A stretch of 64,000 nt of DNA from Flavobacterium soyae (GCF_021245985.1 NZ_JAJQXA010000023.1:1-64000); one strand, 5' to 3'. Shown: positions 8,997 through 16,799, counted from the stretch's first letter. Notes: generated by a model from the letters alone, not told the origin. Numbers and translations: made by a program.

Positions 8997-10226
8997 ATGA
9001 AAGATATAGATAATAATTTAACCGCAAAGTTCGCAAAGAAAAAACGCAAAGTCCGCAAGGCAATAAAACTTAGCGTGCTTTGCGTAATCTTTGCGCTCTT
9101 TGCGGTTAACTTAAGCTGCAATGAGAAAAAAGCCGAAGAAACCCACGAAGAAAAAAAATCGCAGACAGAAGTTGTCTTAACAGAATCCCAATATAAAACG
9201 GTTGGCATTGAAACGGGATTTGTAGAAGACAGAAACCTGAATAAAATTATCAAAGCCAATGGTTATACTACGGTTCCGCCTCAAAATTCGGCTGAGGTTT
9301 CGACTTTAATTGGCGGAACAGTAAAAGATATTTATGTTTTAGAAGGAACGTTTGTCAATAAAGGAAAAGTTTTGGCAACGATTCAAAATCTAGAAGTAAT
9401 TGAAATGCAGGAAGATTATCATTCAGCAACAGCCAATGTTGAATACCTGCAGTTAGAATACAACCGCCAGAAAACTTTGAGTGATGAAAACGTAAACCCG
9501 AGGAAAACATTTCAGGAAGTAAAAGCCAGATTAGCTGCCGAAAGAGCCCGAGCACAGGCAGCAAAAAATAAACTGGAAGCCTTGCATGTTTCTACAAAAG
9601 GAAGTTCTTCTTTAGTGCCAATTGTGGCACCTATAAGCGGCTATGTTGGAAAAATAAGCATTGCTAAAGGCGCTTTTGCCCAAACGGGAGTTTCTTTGTT
9701 TGAAGTTGTAGATAACAGTCAGATGCATTTGGATTTGAATGTTTATGAGAAAGACTTGGGGTCGATTTCTATTGGTCAGGTAATCGATTTTGTACTGACA
9801 AATCAATCGAATAGATCCATTAAAGGAAAGATTTTCGGAATCAATAAATCCTTTTCGAACGAAAGTAAAACTGTTGCTGTTCATGCCAAAATTGATCCTG
9901 CCGATGCTAAAGATTTGATTTCGGGAATGTATGTTTCGGCAAATATCAATATTGTAAATGCCACAGTTCCGGCTTTACCAAAAGATGCTGTTGTTCGAAA
10001 TGCCGACAAGTATTTTGTTTTTGTGCAGGAAGAAGAACATAAAAATGAGAAACCGAAAGAAAAAGAAATTCATTTTAAAGCAATCGAAGTGATTCCCGGC
10101 ACAACCGATTTAGGTTTTACAGAAGTTAAGTTTGTTGATAGAATTGAGCCTGATGCTAAAATTGTTACAAAAGGTGCTTTTTATTTATTGTCTGCAATGA
10201 AGGGCGGAGGAGAGCATGAGCATTAA
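8997..10226 (+). CDS. czcB: RND periplasmic adaptor (CzcB/CusB-like), probable lipoprotein
   Basis: This 409-aa membrane-fusion protein links the pump to the TolC-like channel. Barrel-sandwich/lipoyl half-motifs appear at about 90-130 and 205-235 (APISGYVGKISIAKGAF), separated by a helical hairpin (about 130-195). Beta-barrel and membrane-proximal domains follow. The N-terminus has a very basic n-region (KKKRKVRK), a hydrophobic core and a lipobox-like NLSC with C41. No later in-frame ATG could replace this start. His/Glu-rich stretches (EEEHKNEK and terminal GGGEHEH) may bind metal. The signal peptide is encoded by an inverted-repeat element (9018-9109). Confidence 0.9.
   Translation: MKDIDNNLTAKFAKKKRKVRKAIKLSVLCVIFALFAVNLSCNEKKAEETHEEKKSQTEVVLTESQYKTVGIETGFVEDRNLNKIIKANGYTTVPPQNSAEVSTLIGGTVKDIYVLEGTFVNKGKVLATIQNLEVIEMQEDYHSATANVEYLQLEYNRQKTLSDENVNPRKTFQEVKARLAAERARAQAAKNKLEALHVSTKGSSSLVPIVAPISGYVGKISIAKGAFAQTGVSLFEVVDNSQMHLDLNVYEKDLGSISIGQVIDFVLTNQSNRSIKGKIFGINKSFSNESKTVAVHAKIDPADAKDLISGMYVSANINIVNATVPALPKDAVVRNADKYFVFVQEEEHKNEKPKEKEIHFKAIEVIPGTTDLGFTEVKFVDRIEPDAKIVTKGAFYLLSAMKGGGEHEH
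9018..9109. repeat. Inverted-repeat element encoding the adaptor's signal peptide
   Basis: Left arm 9018-9051 (starting TTAACCGCAAAG) and right arm 9078-9109 (ending CTTTGCGGTTAA) are near-perfect inverted repeats, each built of three CGCAAAG/CTTTGCG units. The same arm layout flanks the intergenic element at 16898-17034. Inside the gene the left arm codes for the Lys/Arg-rich n-region and the right arm for the hydrophobic core. Confidence 0.85.
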
Positions 10227-10295
10227 AAAAGTTTCCGGTTTTCTTTGTTTGCTTCGCCAATTCGGCTTTTAGCCTCGGGTCAGGTTTCAAGTTGT

Positions 10296-10336
10296 TTAAC
10301 CGCAAGGCTCGCAAAGAATCACGCAAAGTTCGCAAG
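10296..10336. repeat. Single arm of the ACCGCAAAG repeat family
   Basis: TTAACCGCAAGG (10296) followed by CGCAAAG and ACGCAAAG units up to 10336 is one arm of the family seen at 9018-9109 and 16898-17034. No full-length opposite arm is visible in this gap. Confidence 0.65.
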
Positions 10337-10344
10337 TTCCAGAA

Positions 10345-10407
10345 CCTGAAACTTGAAACCTGAAACTTGAAACCTGAAACCTGAAACTTGAAACCTGAAA
10401 CTTGAAA
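10345..10407. repeat. Nine tandem heptamers (CYTGAAA)
   Basis: CCTGAAA and CTTGAAA units are repeated nine times without interruption (63 bp). A related inverted piece (GGTTTCAAGTTG) lies at about 10273 and looser copies (ATGAAAC, CCTGAAA) near 10745-10765. The region is non-coding between the RND operon and the P-type ATPase. Confidence 0.85.
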
Positions 10408-10425
10408 CAAAAAACTAAAAAAAAT

Positions 10426-10556
10426 CAATTGCCTCCAGTTTTAGCTCGAGGTCATAAAAGCTCAATTTCAAGGGCTTTAGCCAAACTTGCGTGTTTTTGG
10501 CTAAAGCCTTTTCTTACTCTTATTTTAGAACCTCCAGCTAAAGCTGGAGGCAATTG
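10426..10556. repeat. Nested hairpin element (CAATTGCCTCCAG family)
   Basis: Outer arms CAATTGCCTCCAG (10426-10438) and CTGGAGGCAATTG (10544-10556) are perfectly complementary. Inside, GGCTTTAGCCAAA (10473-10485) and TTTGGCTAAAGCC (10496-10508) form a second 13-bp stem with a 10-base loop. Together with the repeats at 10296-10407 and a TTAGCGCCTTAGTG-type fragment near 10625, it fills the 547-bp gap 10227-10773, which has no gene. Confidence 0.8.
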
Positions 10557-10773
10557 AAATTAAATCTTAAAAAACTTTTCGACTCTGCGACTTTGCGAGA
10601 TTATTTCACACCAGCTTAAAAAGAGCTTAGCGCCTTAGTGTCTTCGTGGCAAAAACGAGATTAAAAACATTTTTACTTAAGAGTAATTGCCGTAAAATGA
10701 TTAAATTTAGAGCATAATTTTAACGAAGTTTCAGAGAAACTAAAACATGAAACTTTAAACCTGAAAGGCTGCA

Positions 10774-12771
10774 ATGATACATCAAGATTTAGAAGTAAAA
10801 AATACTAAAAATAAAACCAAACCATCCTGCTGCTGTTCACACGACGAACCTGTACATTCTGTTAATGACGGACATGACCATGGGCACAATCATGAGCATA
10901 ATATCAAAGACAGTTTGTTTAAATTATTCATGCCATCCATCATATCTCTTATTTTATTACTTATAGGAATTGGTTTTGATCATTATTTTCCTCAAAGCTG
11001 GTTTTCAGGATATGTTAGAATCGCTTGGTATGTTATTGCGTATCTCCCAGTTGGGCTTCCGGTTTTGAGAGAAGCTTATAAAAGTATTGTAAAAGGCGAT
11101 GTATTCTCAGAGTTTTTCCTAATGTGTATTGCCACCATTGGAGCTTTTGCCATTGGAGAATATCCCGAAGGTGTTGCCGTTATGCTGTTTTATACCATTG
11201 GAGAAACATTTCAGGGAATGGCAGTGAGTAAAGCAAAATCTAATATTAAAAGTCTGCTGGATCAGCGCCCGGATGAGGTTAATATTTTAGAAAATAATAT
11301 TGCAGTAAAAATAAAGGCTAAAGATGCTAAAATAGGCGATATTATTCAGCTTAAAGCGGGAGAAAAACTAGGATTAGACGGCGAATTATTATCAGATTCG
11401 GCTTCATTTAATACCGCAGCTTTAACGGGAGAAAGTAAACCAGATACTAAAAAGAAAGGCGATACGGTACTAGCCGGAATGATAAATGGAAATACAATTG
11501 CACAGGTAAGAGTTACAACGGCTTACAACGATAGTAAACTTTCGAAAATTTTAGAATTGGTTCAGAATGCTGTAGCTAAAAAAGCGCCAGCTGAGTTGTT
11601 TATCCGCAAGTTTGCCAAAATTTATACCCCAATTGTGGTGTATTTAGCAATTGCAATTTGTTTACTGCCAATGCTTTTTTTCGACAATTATATTTTTAGC
11701 GACTGGCTGTACAGAGCTTTGGTTTTTCTGGTTATTTCTTGTCCTTGTGCTTTGGTTATCAGTATTCCGCTTGGTTATTTTGGCGGAATAGGCGCTGCAA
11801 GTAAAAACGGAATTTTATTTAAAGGAAGTAATTATCTGGATAGTATTTCAAAGATTCAGAATGTTGTAATGGACAAAACCGGAACAATGACCGAAGGCGT
11901 TTTTAAAGTTCAGGAAGTTATTATAAAACCTGATTTTGATAAAGAGGAAATTCTGAAATTAATAAATGTTCTGGAAAGTCACAGTACGCATCCGGTGGCG
12001 ACTGCAATTCATAATCACGCTGGTAAGATTGATACAGCGATCGAATTAAAAAACGTCGAAGAGATTTCGGGACACGGATTAAAAGCAGAAGTAAACGGAA
12101 AAGAACTTTATGTGGGAAATTTTAAATTGCTGGATAAGTTTAACATCAGCTATGATATAGATCCAAGTTCTGTAGTTTATACAACAATTGCCATTGCTTA
12201 TGACCAGAAATTTGCAGGTTATTTAACCATTGCCGATGAAATTAAAGCAGATGCTCCCGAAACGGTTTCTAAGCTAAAAGCATTAGGCATAAAAGTAACC
12301 ATGCTGAGCGGAGATAAAACCAATGTCGTTCAGTTTGTGGCTGATAAACTTGGTATTGCAAAAGCTTTTGGAGATTTACTTCCAGAAGACAAAGTCAATA
12401 AAGTAAACGAAATTAAAGCTAAAAATGAAACGGTTGCTTTTGTGGGAGATGGTGTAAACGATGCGCCGGTAATTGCTTTAAGTACCGTAGGAATTGCAAT
12501 GGGAGGTTTAGGAAGTGATGCCGCAATCGAAACCGCCGATGTTGTAATTCAGGACGATAAACCAAGTAAAATTGCAATGGCAATAAACATTGGTAAACAA
12601 ACCAAAAAAATTGTCTGGCAGAATATTGGTTTAGCTTTTGTAGTAAAAGCTTTTGTACTGATTCTCGGTGCCGGCGGACTTGCTACAATGTGGGAAGCTG
12701 TTTTTGCTGATGTTGGAGTGGCTTTATTGGCGATATTAAATGCAGTTAGAATTCAAAAGATGCAGTTTTAA
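10774..12771 (+). CDS. P1B-type heavy-metal ATPase (Zn/Cd/Pb class)
   Basis: This 665-aa cation-exporting ATPase has the actuator loop TGES, the TM metal site C323-P-C325 (SCPCALVIS), the phosphorylation motif DKTGT with D367, the P1B-specific HP motif (STHPVA), and hinge GDGVNDAP. CPC with this length and tail fits the ZntA/CadA class. There is no ferredoxin-like HMA domain. Instead the N-terminus has a CCC cluster (C19-C21) and a His-rich run (DGHDHGHNHEHN, residues 32-43), which may act as a flexible metal-binding tail. It lies downstream of the RND operon but is separated by 547 bp of repeats, so it is probably transcribed separately. Confidence 0.92.
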   Translation: MIHQDLEVKNTKNKTKPSCCCSHDEPVHSVNDGHDHGHNHEHNIKDSLFKLFMPSIISLILLLIGIGFDHYFPQSWFSGYVRIAWYVIAYLPVGLPVLREAYKSIVKGDVFSEFFLMCIATIGAFAIGEYPEGVAVMLFYTIGETFQGMAVSKAKSNIKSLLDQRPDEVNILENNIAVKIKAKDAKIGDIIQLKAGEKLGLDGELLSDSASFNTAALTGESKPDTKKKGDTVLAGMINGNTIAQVRVTTAYNDSKLSKILELVQNAVAKKAPAELFIRKFAKIYTPIVVYLAIAICLLPMLFFDNYIFSDWLYRALVFLVISCPCALVISIPLGYFGGIGAASKNGILFKGSNYLDSISKIQNVVMDKTGTMTEGVFKVQEVIIKPDFDKEEILKLINVLESHSTHPVATAIHNHAGKIDTAIELKNVEEISGHGLKAEVNGKELYVGNFKLLDKFNISYDIDPSSVVYTTIAIAYDQKFAGYLTIADEIKADAPETVSKLKALGIKVTMLSGDKTNVVQFVADKLGIAKAFGDLLPEDKVNKVNEIKAKNETVAFVGDGVNDAPVIALSTVGIAMGGLGSDAAIETADVVIQDDKPSKIAMAINIGKQTKKIVWQNIGLAFVVKAFVLILGAGGLATMWEAVFADVGVALLAILNAVRIQKMQF

Positions 12772-12778
12772 GTTTTAG

Positions 12779-12817
12779 AAGAAATCCTGATTTTACAGAA
12801 GTCAGGATTTCTTTTTT
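12779..12817 (+). terminator. Intrinsic terminator after the P-type ATPase gene
   Basis: AAGAAATCCTGA (12779-12790) and TCAGGATTTCTT (12802-12813) form a perfect 12-bp stem with an 11-base loop, followed by a T-run. Confidence 0.88.
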
Positions 12818-12895
12818 ACTGAATTGATACTTTTAAATTTCTATGCATTTATAAAACAATCCTATTTTTTTCTATATTCGTAAAAAAACAAATTC

Positions 12896-14971
12896 ATGAA
12901 AAAAATTTTGCTCGTTTTTATAAGTGTTGTTTTTACATTTATATTAAGCCTTAATTCGGTTTCTGCCCAGATTAAGCAGGATAAACTATTATTCGGAGTT
13001 GCTTATTATGATGAATATATGCCTTATGAACGTTTGGATAAGGACATAAAAATGATGAAGGAAACAGGTATCAATGTAGTTCGCATTGCAGAATCTACCT
13101 GGAGTACTATGGAACCGCAAGAGGGTGTTTTTGATTTCAGCCATATAGATCGTGTTCTTAATGCGATGCACAAAGCGGGGATTAGTGTTATAATTGGTAC
13201 GCCTACTTATGCTGTGCCTGCCTGGCTGGTAAAAAAACATCCAGACGTTCTGGCAATTACAAATAGGGGAACAAACCAGTATGGATCTCGCCAAAATATG
13301 GATATTACGAATGTTCATTTTAGAAATTATGCCGAAAAGGCGATTCGAAAAATGTTGGAGCATATCAAAGATCACCCTGCAATTATAGGATATCAAATTG
13401 ATAACGAAACTAAATCGTATGGAACAAGCGGACCAAATGTTCAGGCACAGTTTGTTGCTTATATGAAATCAAAATATCCATCGCTTGATGATTTAAACAA
13501 GATTTTTGGTCTGGATTATTGGAGTAACCGAATCAACAATTGGGATGATTTCCCGTCTGTAAACGGAAGTATTAATGCAAGTTTAAACGCCGAGTTTGCT
13601 AAATTTCAGCGTTCACTGGTTACAGAATACTTAAGCTGGCAGTCTAAAATGGTGCGTGAATATAAAAAGCCAAATCAGTTTGTAACCCAGAATTTTGATT
13701 TTGACTGGTGGGGACATACTTATGGGATTCAGCCAGAGGTTGATCATTTTGCAGTTTCAAAAGTACTTGATATTTCGGGTGTAGATATCTACCATCCATC
13801 GCAAGATAAACTTACGGGACTGGAAATCTCTTTTGGCGGTGATGTTGCACGCTCTATGAAAGGCGGGCAGAATTATCTTGTAATGGAAACTGAAGCTCAG
13901 GGATTTGCAGAATGGGTGCCATATCCGGGTCAGCTGCGATTGCAGGCATTCAGCCATTTAGCATCTGGGGCAGATATGGTTTCGTATTGGCATTGGCATT
14001 CAATTCATAACTCTGCAGAAACGTATTGGAAAGGATTATTAAGCCATGATTTTGAGCCTAATCCAACTTATGAAGAAGCTGGAACAATTGGAGCAGATTT
14101 TAAAAAAATTAGCCCGCATTTAATACATCTGCAAAAGAAAAATGATGCAGCTATTTTATTTAGTAACGAAGCTTTGACGGCCTATAATTCTTTTGGTCCG
14201 GGAAATTACAACGGAATTTTAAGACCCATGTATGATGCGCTTTACAAGATGAATGTTGGTGTTGATTTTATTGATCCGTCAAGCATTGATATTGAGAAGT
14301 ATAAATTAATTGTTGTACCTGCCTTATATGCTGCACCAGATAGTTTATTGATGCGCTTAAACAATTTTGTGAAAAATGGAGGCCATATTGTCTATACTTT
14401 TAAAAGTGGTTTTTCTGATGAACACAATAAAGTAAGAACGGTGCGCCAGCCGGGAATTATTAGTGAGGCCTGTGGTATTACGTACAGCGAATTTACTATT
14501 CCTGAAAAGGCTGGTCTTAAAAATGATCCTTTTAATGTAGGGAAGGAGTATAATAAAGCAGAAAAATGGATGGAACTTTTAGTTCCTGTTACAGCAAAAG
14601 TTTTAGCTTATTATGACCATCCTCAATGGGGAATTTATGCTGCCGTGACTCAGAATAATTATGGAAAAGGTGTCGCAACTTATATTGGTTTTGGAACAAA
14701 TCCAGCCTTGAATGATAAAATTCTGGAAGGAGCTGTTAAAAATGCCGGACTTTGGGGTAAAGATCAGGAATTAAAGTTTCCAATTATTGTAAAATCAGGT
14801 ACCAATCAATTAGGAAAAACAATTCATTACTATTTCAATTATTCAGGCGAAGAGGTGTCATTTATATATTCGCATAAAAAAGGGAATGTTTTATTGACAG
14901 AGGAAAAATTAGCTTCACAAAGTAAAATTTCGCTTCCTGCATGGGGATTTACTATAATCGAAGAGTTATAG
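12896..14971 (+). CDS. GH42 beta-galactosidase, exported
   Basis: This 691-aa protein has a signal peptide (residues about 1-24, ending VSAQ). The GH42 TIM-barrel (about 30-400) contains the acid/base Glu in QIDNE (E171) and the candidate nucleophile in LVMETE (E331). A Rossmann-like beta-galactosidase trimerisation domain (about 405-610) and a small C-terminal beta domain follow. GH42 enzymes hydrolyse terminal beta-galactosides, often from plant or algal oligosaccharides. There is no T9SS tail, so it is probably periplasmic. It is isolated: no SusCD pair, transporter or sugar regulator is adjacent. The substrate is therefore not inferable from context. Confidence 0.9.
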   Translation: MKKILLVFISVVFTFILSLNSVSAQIKQDKLLFGVAYYDEYMPYERLDKDIKMMKETGINVVRIAESTWSTMEPQEGVFDFSHIDRVLNAMHKAGISVIIGTPTYAVPAWLVKKHPDVLAITNRGTNQYGSRQNMDITNVHFRNYAEKAIRKMLEHIKDHPAIIGYQIDNETKSYGTSGPNVQAQFVAYMKSKYPSLDDLNKIFGLDYWSNRINNWDDFPSVNGSINASLNAEFAKFQRSLVTEYLSWQSKMVREYKKPNQFVTQNFDFDWWGHTYGIQPEVDHFAVSKVLDISGVDIYHPSQDKLTGLEISFGGDVARSMKGGQNYLVMETEAQGFAEWVPYPGQLRLQAFSHLASGADMVSYWHWHSIHNSAETYWKGLLSHDFEPNPTYEEAGTIGADFKKISPHLIHLQKKNDAAILFSNEALTAYNSFGPGNYNGILRPMYDALYKMNVGVDFIDPSSIDIEKYKLIVVPALYAAPDSLLMRLNNFVKNGGHIVYTFKSGFSDEHNKVRTVRQPGIISEACGITYSEFTIPEKAGLKNDPFNVGKEYNKAEKWMELLVPVTAKVLAYYDHPQWGIYAAVTQNNYGKGVATYIGFGTNPALNDKILEGAVKNAGLWGKDQELKFPIIVKSGTNQLGKTIHYYFNYSGEEVSFIYSHKKGNVLLTEEKLASQSKISLPAWGFTIIEEL

Positions 14972-14997
14972 AAAAATGTAACGTTTGCCGATTAATT

Positions 14998-15040
14998 AAA
15001 AAATGAGGCTGTCTCAAAAGTCGGAGCAGCCCCTTTTTAT
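14998..15040 (+). terminator. Terminator downstream of the GH42 gene (repeat family)
   Basis: GGCTG (15007-15011) pairs with CAGCC (15027-15031), flanked by A-rich sequence on the left and CCTTTTTATTTT on the right. The left half is inversely repeated at 15338-15362. Confidence 0.6.
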
Positions 15041-15055
15041 TTTACATATTTCTTT

Positions 15056-15282
15056 GTTCCGTAGGAACATTTCAAATTATATTGTTATCATCGTTTATGT
15101 CCCGTAGGAACGTTTGATTTTGACATCGTTTTTTAATAATCGGGCATATCAAACGTTCCTACGGAACGTAAATGTGTCCGACCTCTATTTTTTCTACCTA
15201 TGAAACATTCCTAATGGAATGAAACCCGATATCAAATAAATAACAAGTTATATTTTTTGGTTCCGCAGGAACATTTCATTGG
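15056..15282. repeat. Cluster of TTCCGTAGGAAC-type palindromic repeats
   Basis: There are five units. GTTCCGTAGGAACATTTCA begins near 15057. CCCGTAGGAACGTTTGAT (about 15101-15118) is followed by its inverse ATCAAACGTTCCTACGG (15149-15165). A diverged ATTCCTAATGGAATGAAAC lies near 15207 and GGTTCCGCAGGAACATTTCA near 15259. The short GTAG-containing stems recall REP-type repeats; no transposase gene is present in the window. Confidence 0.7.
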
Positions 15283-15319
15283 TAGAAACAAGTTAAGTTT
15301 ACATTAAAACAAATAATTA

Positions 15320-15362
15320 TAGTAAAAGAGCTGCCTTGACTTTTGAGACAGCCTCATTTTTT
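15320..15362 (-). terminator. Terminator downstream of arsC (repeat family)
   Basis: Read on the minus strand, an A-run and GAGGCTG are followed after about 15 nt by CAGCTCTTTT, forming a short bulged stem before a weak T-run. It lies 11 nt past the arsC stop. Confidence 0.45.
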
Positions 15363-15372
15363 TGAATTATAA

Positions 15373-15789
15373 TTAGAAATTATCTCTCGAAAACTGTTCG
15401 CAAAATTCCCTTATAGTTTGTCTTACTGTTCTAAACTCCTGCAAAATTTCTTCTTCAGTTCCTGCTGCTTTAGCAGGATCATTAAAGTTTTGATGTATTT
15501 TTTGAGCTTTTGAAGGAAAGAACGGGCAGCGTTCTTTTGCATTATCACAAACTGTAATTACAAAATCAAAATCTATATTTTGGTATTCGTCAACATGATT
15601 TGAAGTATGATTAGAAATGTCGATCTGATCTTCTTTCATAGTTATTACAGCCCTTGGATTAACTCCGTGAGTTTCTATTCCGGCACTGTAAACTTTAGCT
15701 TTATCTCCTAAAAAGTATTTTAAATAACCTTCGGCAATTTGACTCCTGCAGCTGTTTCCTGTACAGAGTACTAAAATATTTTTTGTCAT
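15373..15789 (-). CDS. arsC: Arsenate reductase, thioredoxin-coupled LMW-PTP type
   Basis: This 138-aa enzyme reduces arsenate to arsenite. The P-loop CTGNSCRS carries C9 and C14, and the redox cysteines C81 and C88 lie in VCDNAKERCPFFP. These positions match C10, C15, C82 and C89 of the staphylococcal thioredoxin-linked ArsC with an offset of one, so all catalytic cysteines are present. It is last gene of a tight minus-strand operon (arsR, DUF6428, small hydrophobic protein, arsC). No Acr3/ArsB arsenite exporter gene is in the window, so efflux must be encoded elsewhere or depend on another protein. Confidence 0.93.
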   Translation of the reverse strand: MTKNILVLCTGNSCRSQIAEGYLKYFLGDKAKVYSAGIETHGVNPRAVITMKEDQIDISNHTSNHVDEYQNIDFDFVITVCDNAKERCPFFPSKAQKIHQNFNDPAKAAGTEEEILQEFRTVRQTIREFCEQFSRDNF

Positions 15790-15792
15790 AAT

Positions 15793-15918
15793 TTAAACTA
15801 ATAACCAAATGATATTGATAATGCAGAATTTTGGCTCAAAACCAAAAATGAGCTGCAGCACAATTACAGATGTTGTGATGATAATTGGTTTTTTGTACTT
15901 AAGTATTTTCTGTTTCAT
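15793..15918 (-). CDS. 41-aa hydrophobic protein within the ars operon
   Basis: ATG at 15918 to TAA at 15793 encodes 41 residues. A basic start (MKQKILKYKKP) precedes a hydrophobic segment IIITTSVIVLQLIFGF and a second one CIINIIWLLV, separated by EPKF. It starts 2 nt after the DUF6428 stop and ends 3 nt before the arsC start, leaving no room for chance spacing. This packing is the main argument that it is translated. It contains one cysteine (C32). Function is unknown; a small membrane partner of arsenic handling is a guess from context. Confidence 0.65.
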   Translation of the reverse strand: MKQKILKYKKPIIITTSVIVLQLIFGFEPKFCIINIIWLLV

Positions 15919-15920
15919 AA

Positions 15921-16394
15921 TTAACAGCAGCCTGAATTTGGTGCGCAGCTATTAGCTTCGCTTTTATAGAGTTCAGTTAAAGCTATTTTTTGTTTTGATG
16001 AAGGAACTTTGCATGCATCTTGTGCCAGACATGCAGTAGTTTTATTTTTTAGAATAAAATGAGTTCCATTAAACTCTAAATCATATCTTCCAATCGTATC
16101 ATTTTGATATTCAACTTCAATCTCAAAATCTTCAATATCTAATTTTTCTTCTGATAACTTAATGATATGCAAAAGTTTGCCCGGTTTCAATCTGTGTTCA
16201 TAATCATCTGCATTCCACAATTGAAAATTAACTGCATTTTCATGGCGAATCACACCGCCGCAGTCAATAAATTTTTTACTGTTGGTTCCAATTTCGGTCA
16301 CATGAAAGTGTTCAGGAACAAAAGTTCCGTTCTCTAATTGAAATGTTACATTTTCCAAATTTGGAAGAATGTTTTTAATGTCTGATAGTTTCAT
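15921..16394 (-). CDS. DUF6428 family protein of the arsenic operon
   Basis: This 157-aa soluble protein, with no signal peptide, has a mainly beta pattern (TFQLENGTFVPEHFHVTEIG, EIEVEYQNDTIGRYDLEFNG). Cysteines occur in FIDCGG, ACLAQDAC and the tail NSCAPNSGCC, suggesting thiol chemistry or metalloid binding. The PEHFHVTEIG segment (H29, H31 region) and an asparagine/aspartate-rich middle hint at a cupin-like fold, which is inference. It lies between arsR and the small membrane ORF. One copy of the candidate ArsR operator (16420-16433) lies just upstream of its start. Confidence 0.75.
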   Translation of the reverse strand: MKLSDIKNILPNLENVTFQLENGTFVPEHFHVTEIGTNSKKFIDCGGVIRHENAVNFQLWNADDYEHRLKPGKLLHIIKLSEEKLDIEDFEIEVEYQNDTIGRYDLEFNGTHFILKNKTTACLAQDACKVPSSKQKIALTELYKSEANSCAPNSGCC

Positions 16395-16419
16395 TGTTTT
16401 TTTTATTTATAGTTATAAT

Positions 16420-16433
16420 GCAATATTACGATA
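16420..16433. promoter_or_regulatory. Candidate ArsR operator, copy 1 (arsR-DUF6428 gap)
   Basis: GCAATATTACGATA at 16420-16433 is identical to the 14-mer at 16800-16813 upstream of arsR. The AATATT core is palindromic. The pair brackets arsR within one operon. Confidence 0.55.
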
Positions 16434-16451
16434 TGATTGTTAAAAAAAAGT

Positions 16452-16778
16452 TTAACAGCACTTCTGCTCTTTTGTAACAGCAATAATATTAGAAAAATAT
16501 GTCCTTAAAATGTCAAAAGTACTTTCGTCAATACAATAGCAAATAGCATTTCCTTCAATGTTTCCTCTTATAAGCCCGGCATTTTTCAATTCTTTTAAGT
16601 GCTGTGAAACCGTTGGCTGGGCAAGTGGAAGTTCATTTACAATATCGCCGCAAATACATTCATTTACTTTCAAAAGATATTCAATAATAGCAATTCTTGC
16701 AGGATGCCCCAAAGCCTTTGCTATTGTTGCGATTTGATTTTGTTTTTCAGTAAAATGTTCCGTTTTAGTAGCTCCCAT
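16452..16778 (-). CDS. arsR: ArsR/SmtB-family metalloid-responsive repressor
   Basis: This 108-aa winged-helix protein starts its core with AKALGHPARIAIIEYLL and has the recognition helix QPTVSQHLKELKNAG. Cysteines C41 and C43 (ECICGDIV) lie in helix alpha3, as in classic arsenite-sensing ArsR, and a further CC pair ends the protein (C107-C108). Arsenite binding to these thiols would release it from DNA. Two identical 14-bp sites, upstream of its own start and between it and the next gene, are candidate operators, implying autoregulation. It is first gene of the ars operon. Confidence 0.92.
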   Translation of the reverse strand: MGATKTEHFTEKQNQIATIAKALGHPARIAIIEYLLKVNECICGDIVNELPLAQPTVSQHLKELKNAGLIRGNIEGNAICYCIDESTFDILRTYFSNIIAVTKEQKCC

Positions 16779-16799
16779 TTTATTTTAAATTTTAATATA

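Larger units (their letters stand above)
14998..15362. repeat. MITE-like unit with 25-bp inverted ends
   Basis: 14998-15022 (containing GAGGCTGTCTCAAAAGTC) and 15338-15362 (containing GACTTTTGAGACAGCCTC) are perfect inverted repeats about 365 bp apart end to end. They enclose no ORF but several GTAGGAAC palindromes. Each end can also fold as a terminator for the adjacent convergent gene, so the unit may be either a non-autonomous element or two copies of one terminator family. It occupies nearly all of the gap 14972-15372. Confidence 0.6.

Noticed and set aside
10345..10407. CRISPR or coding repeat from the heptamer tract
   Set aside because: Perfect tandem heptamers with no spacers; a simple tandem repeat in non-coding DNA.
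10165..10428. Minus-strand 87-codon ORF across the heptamer repeat
   Set aside because: Its sequence is repetitive (VSGFKFQ repeats) and arises from the tandem CYTGAAA units and neighbouring repeat arms.
15056..15282. CRISPR array from repeated TTCCGTAGGAAC units
   Set aside because: Units are short, in both orientations, unequal in length and spacing, with no spacer uniformity and no cas genes.
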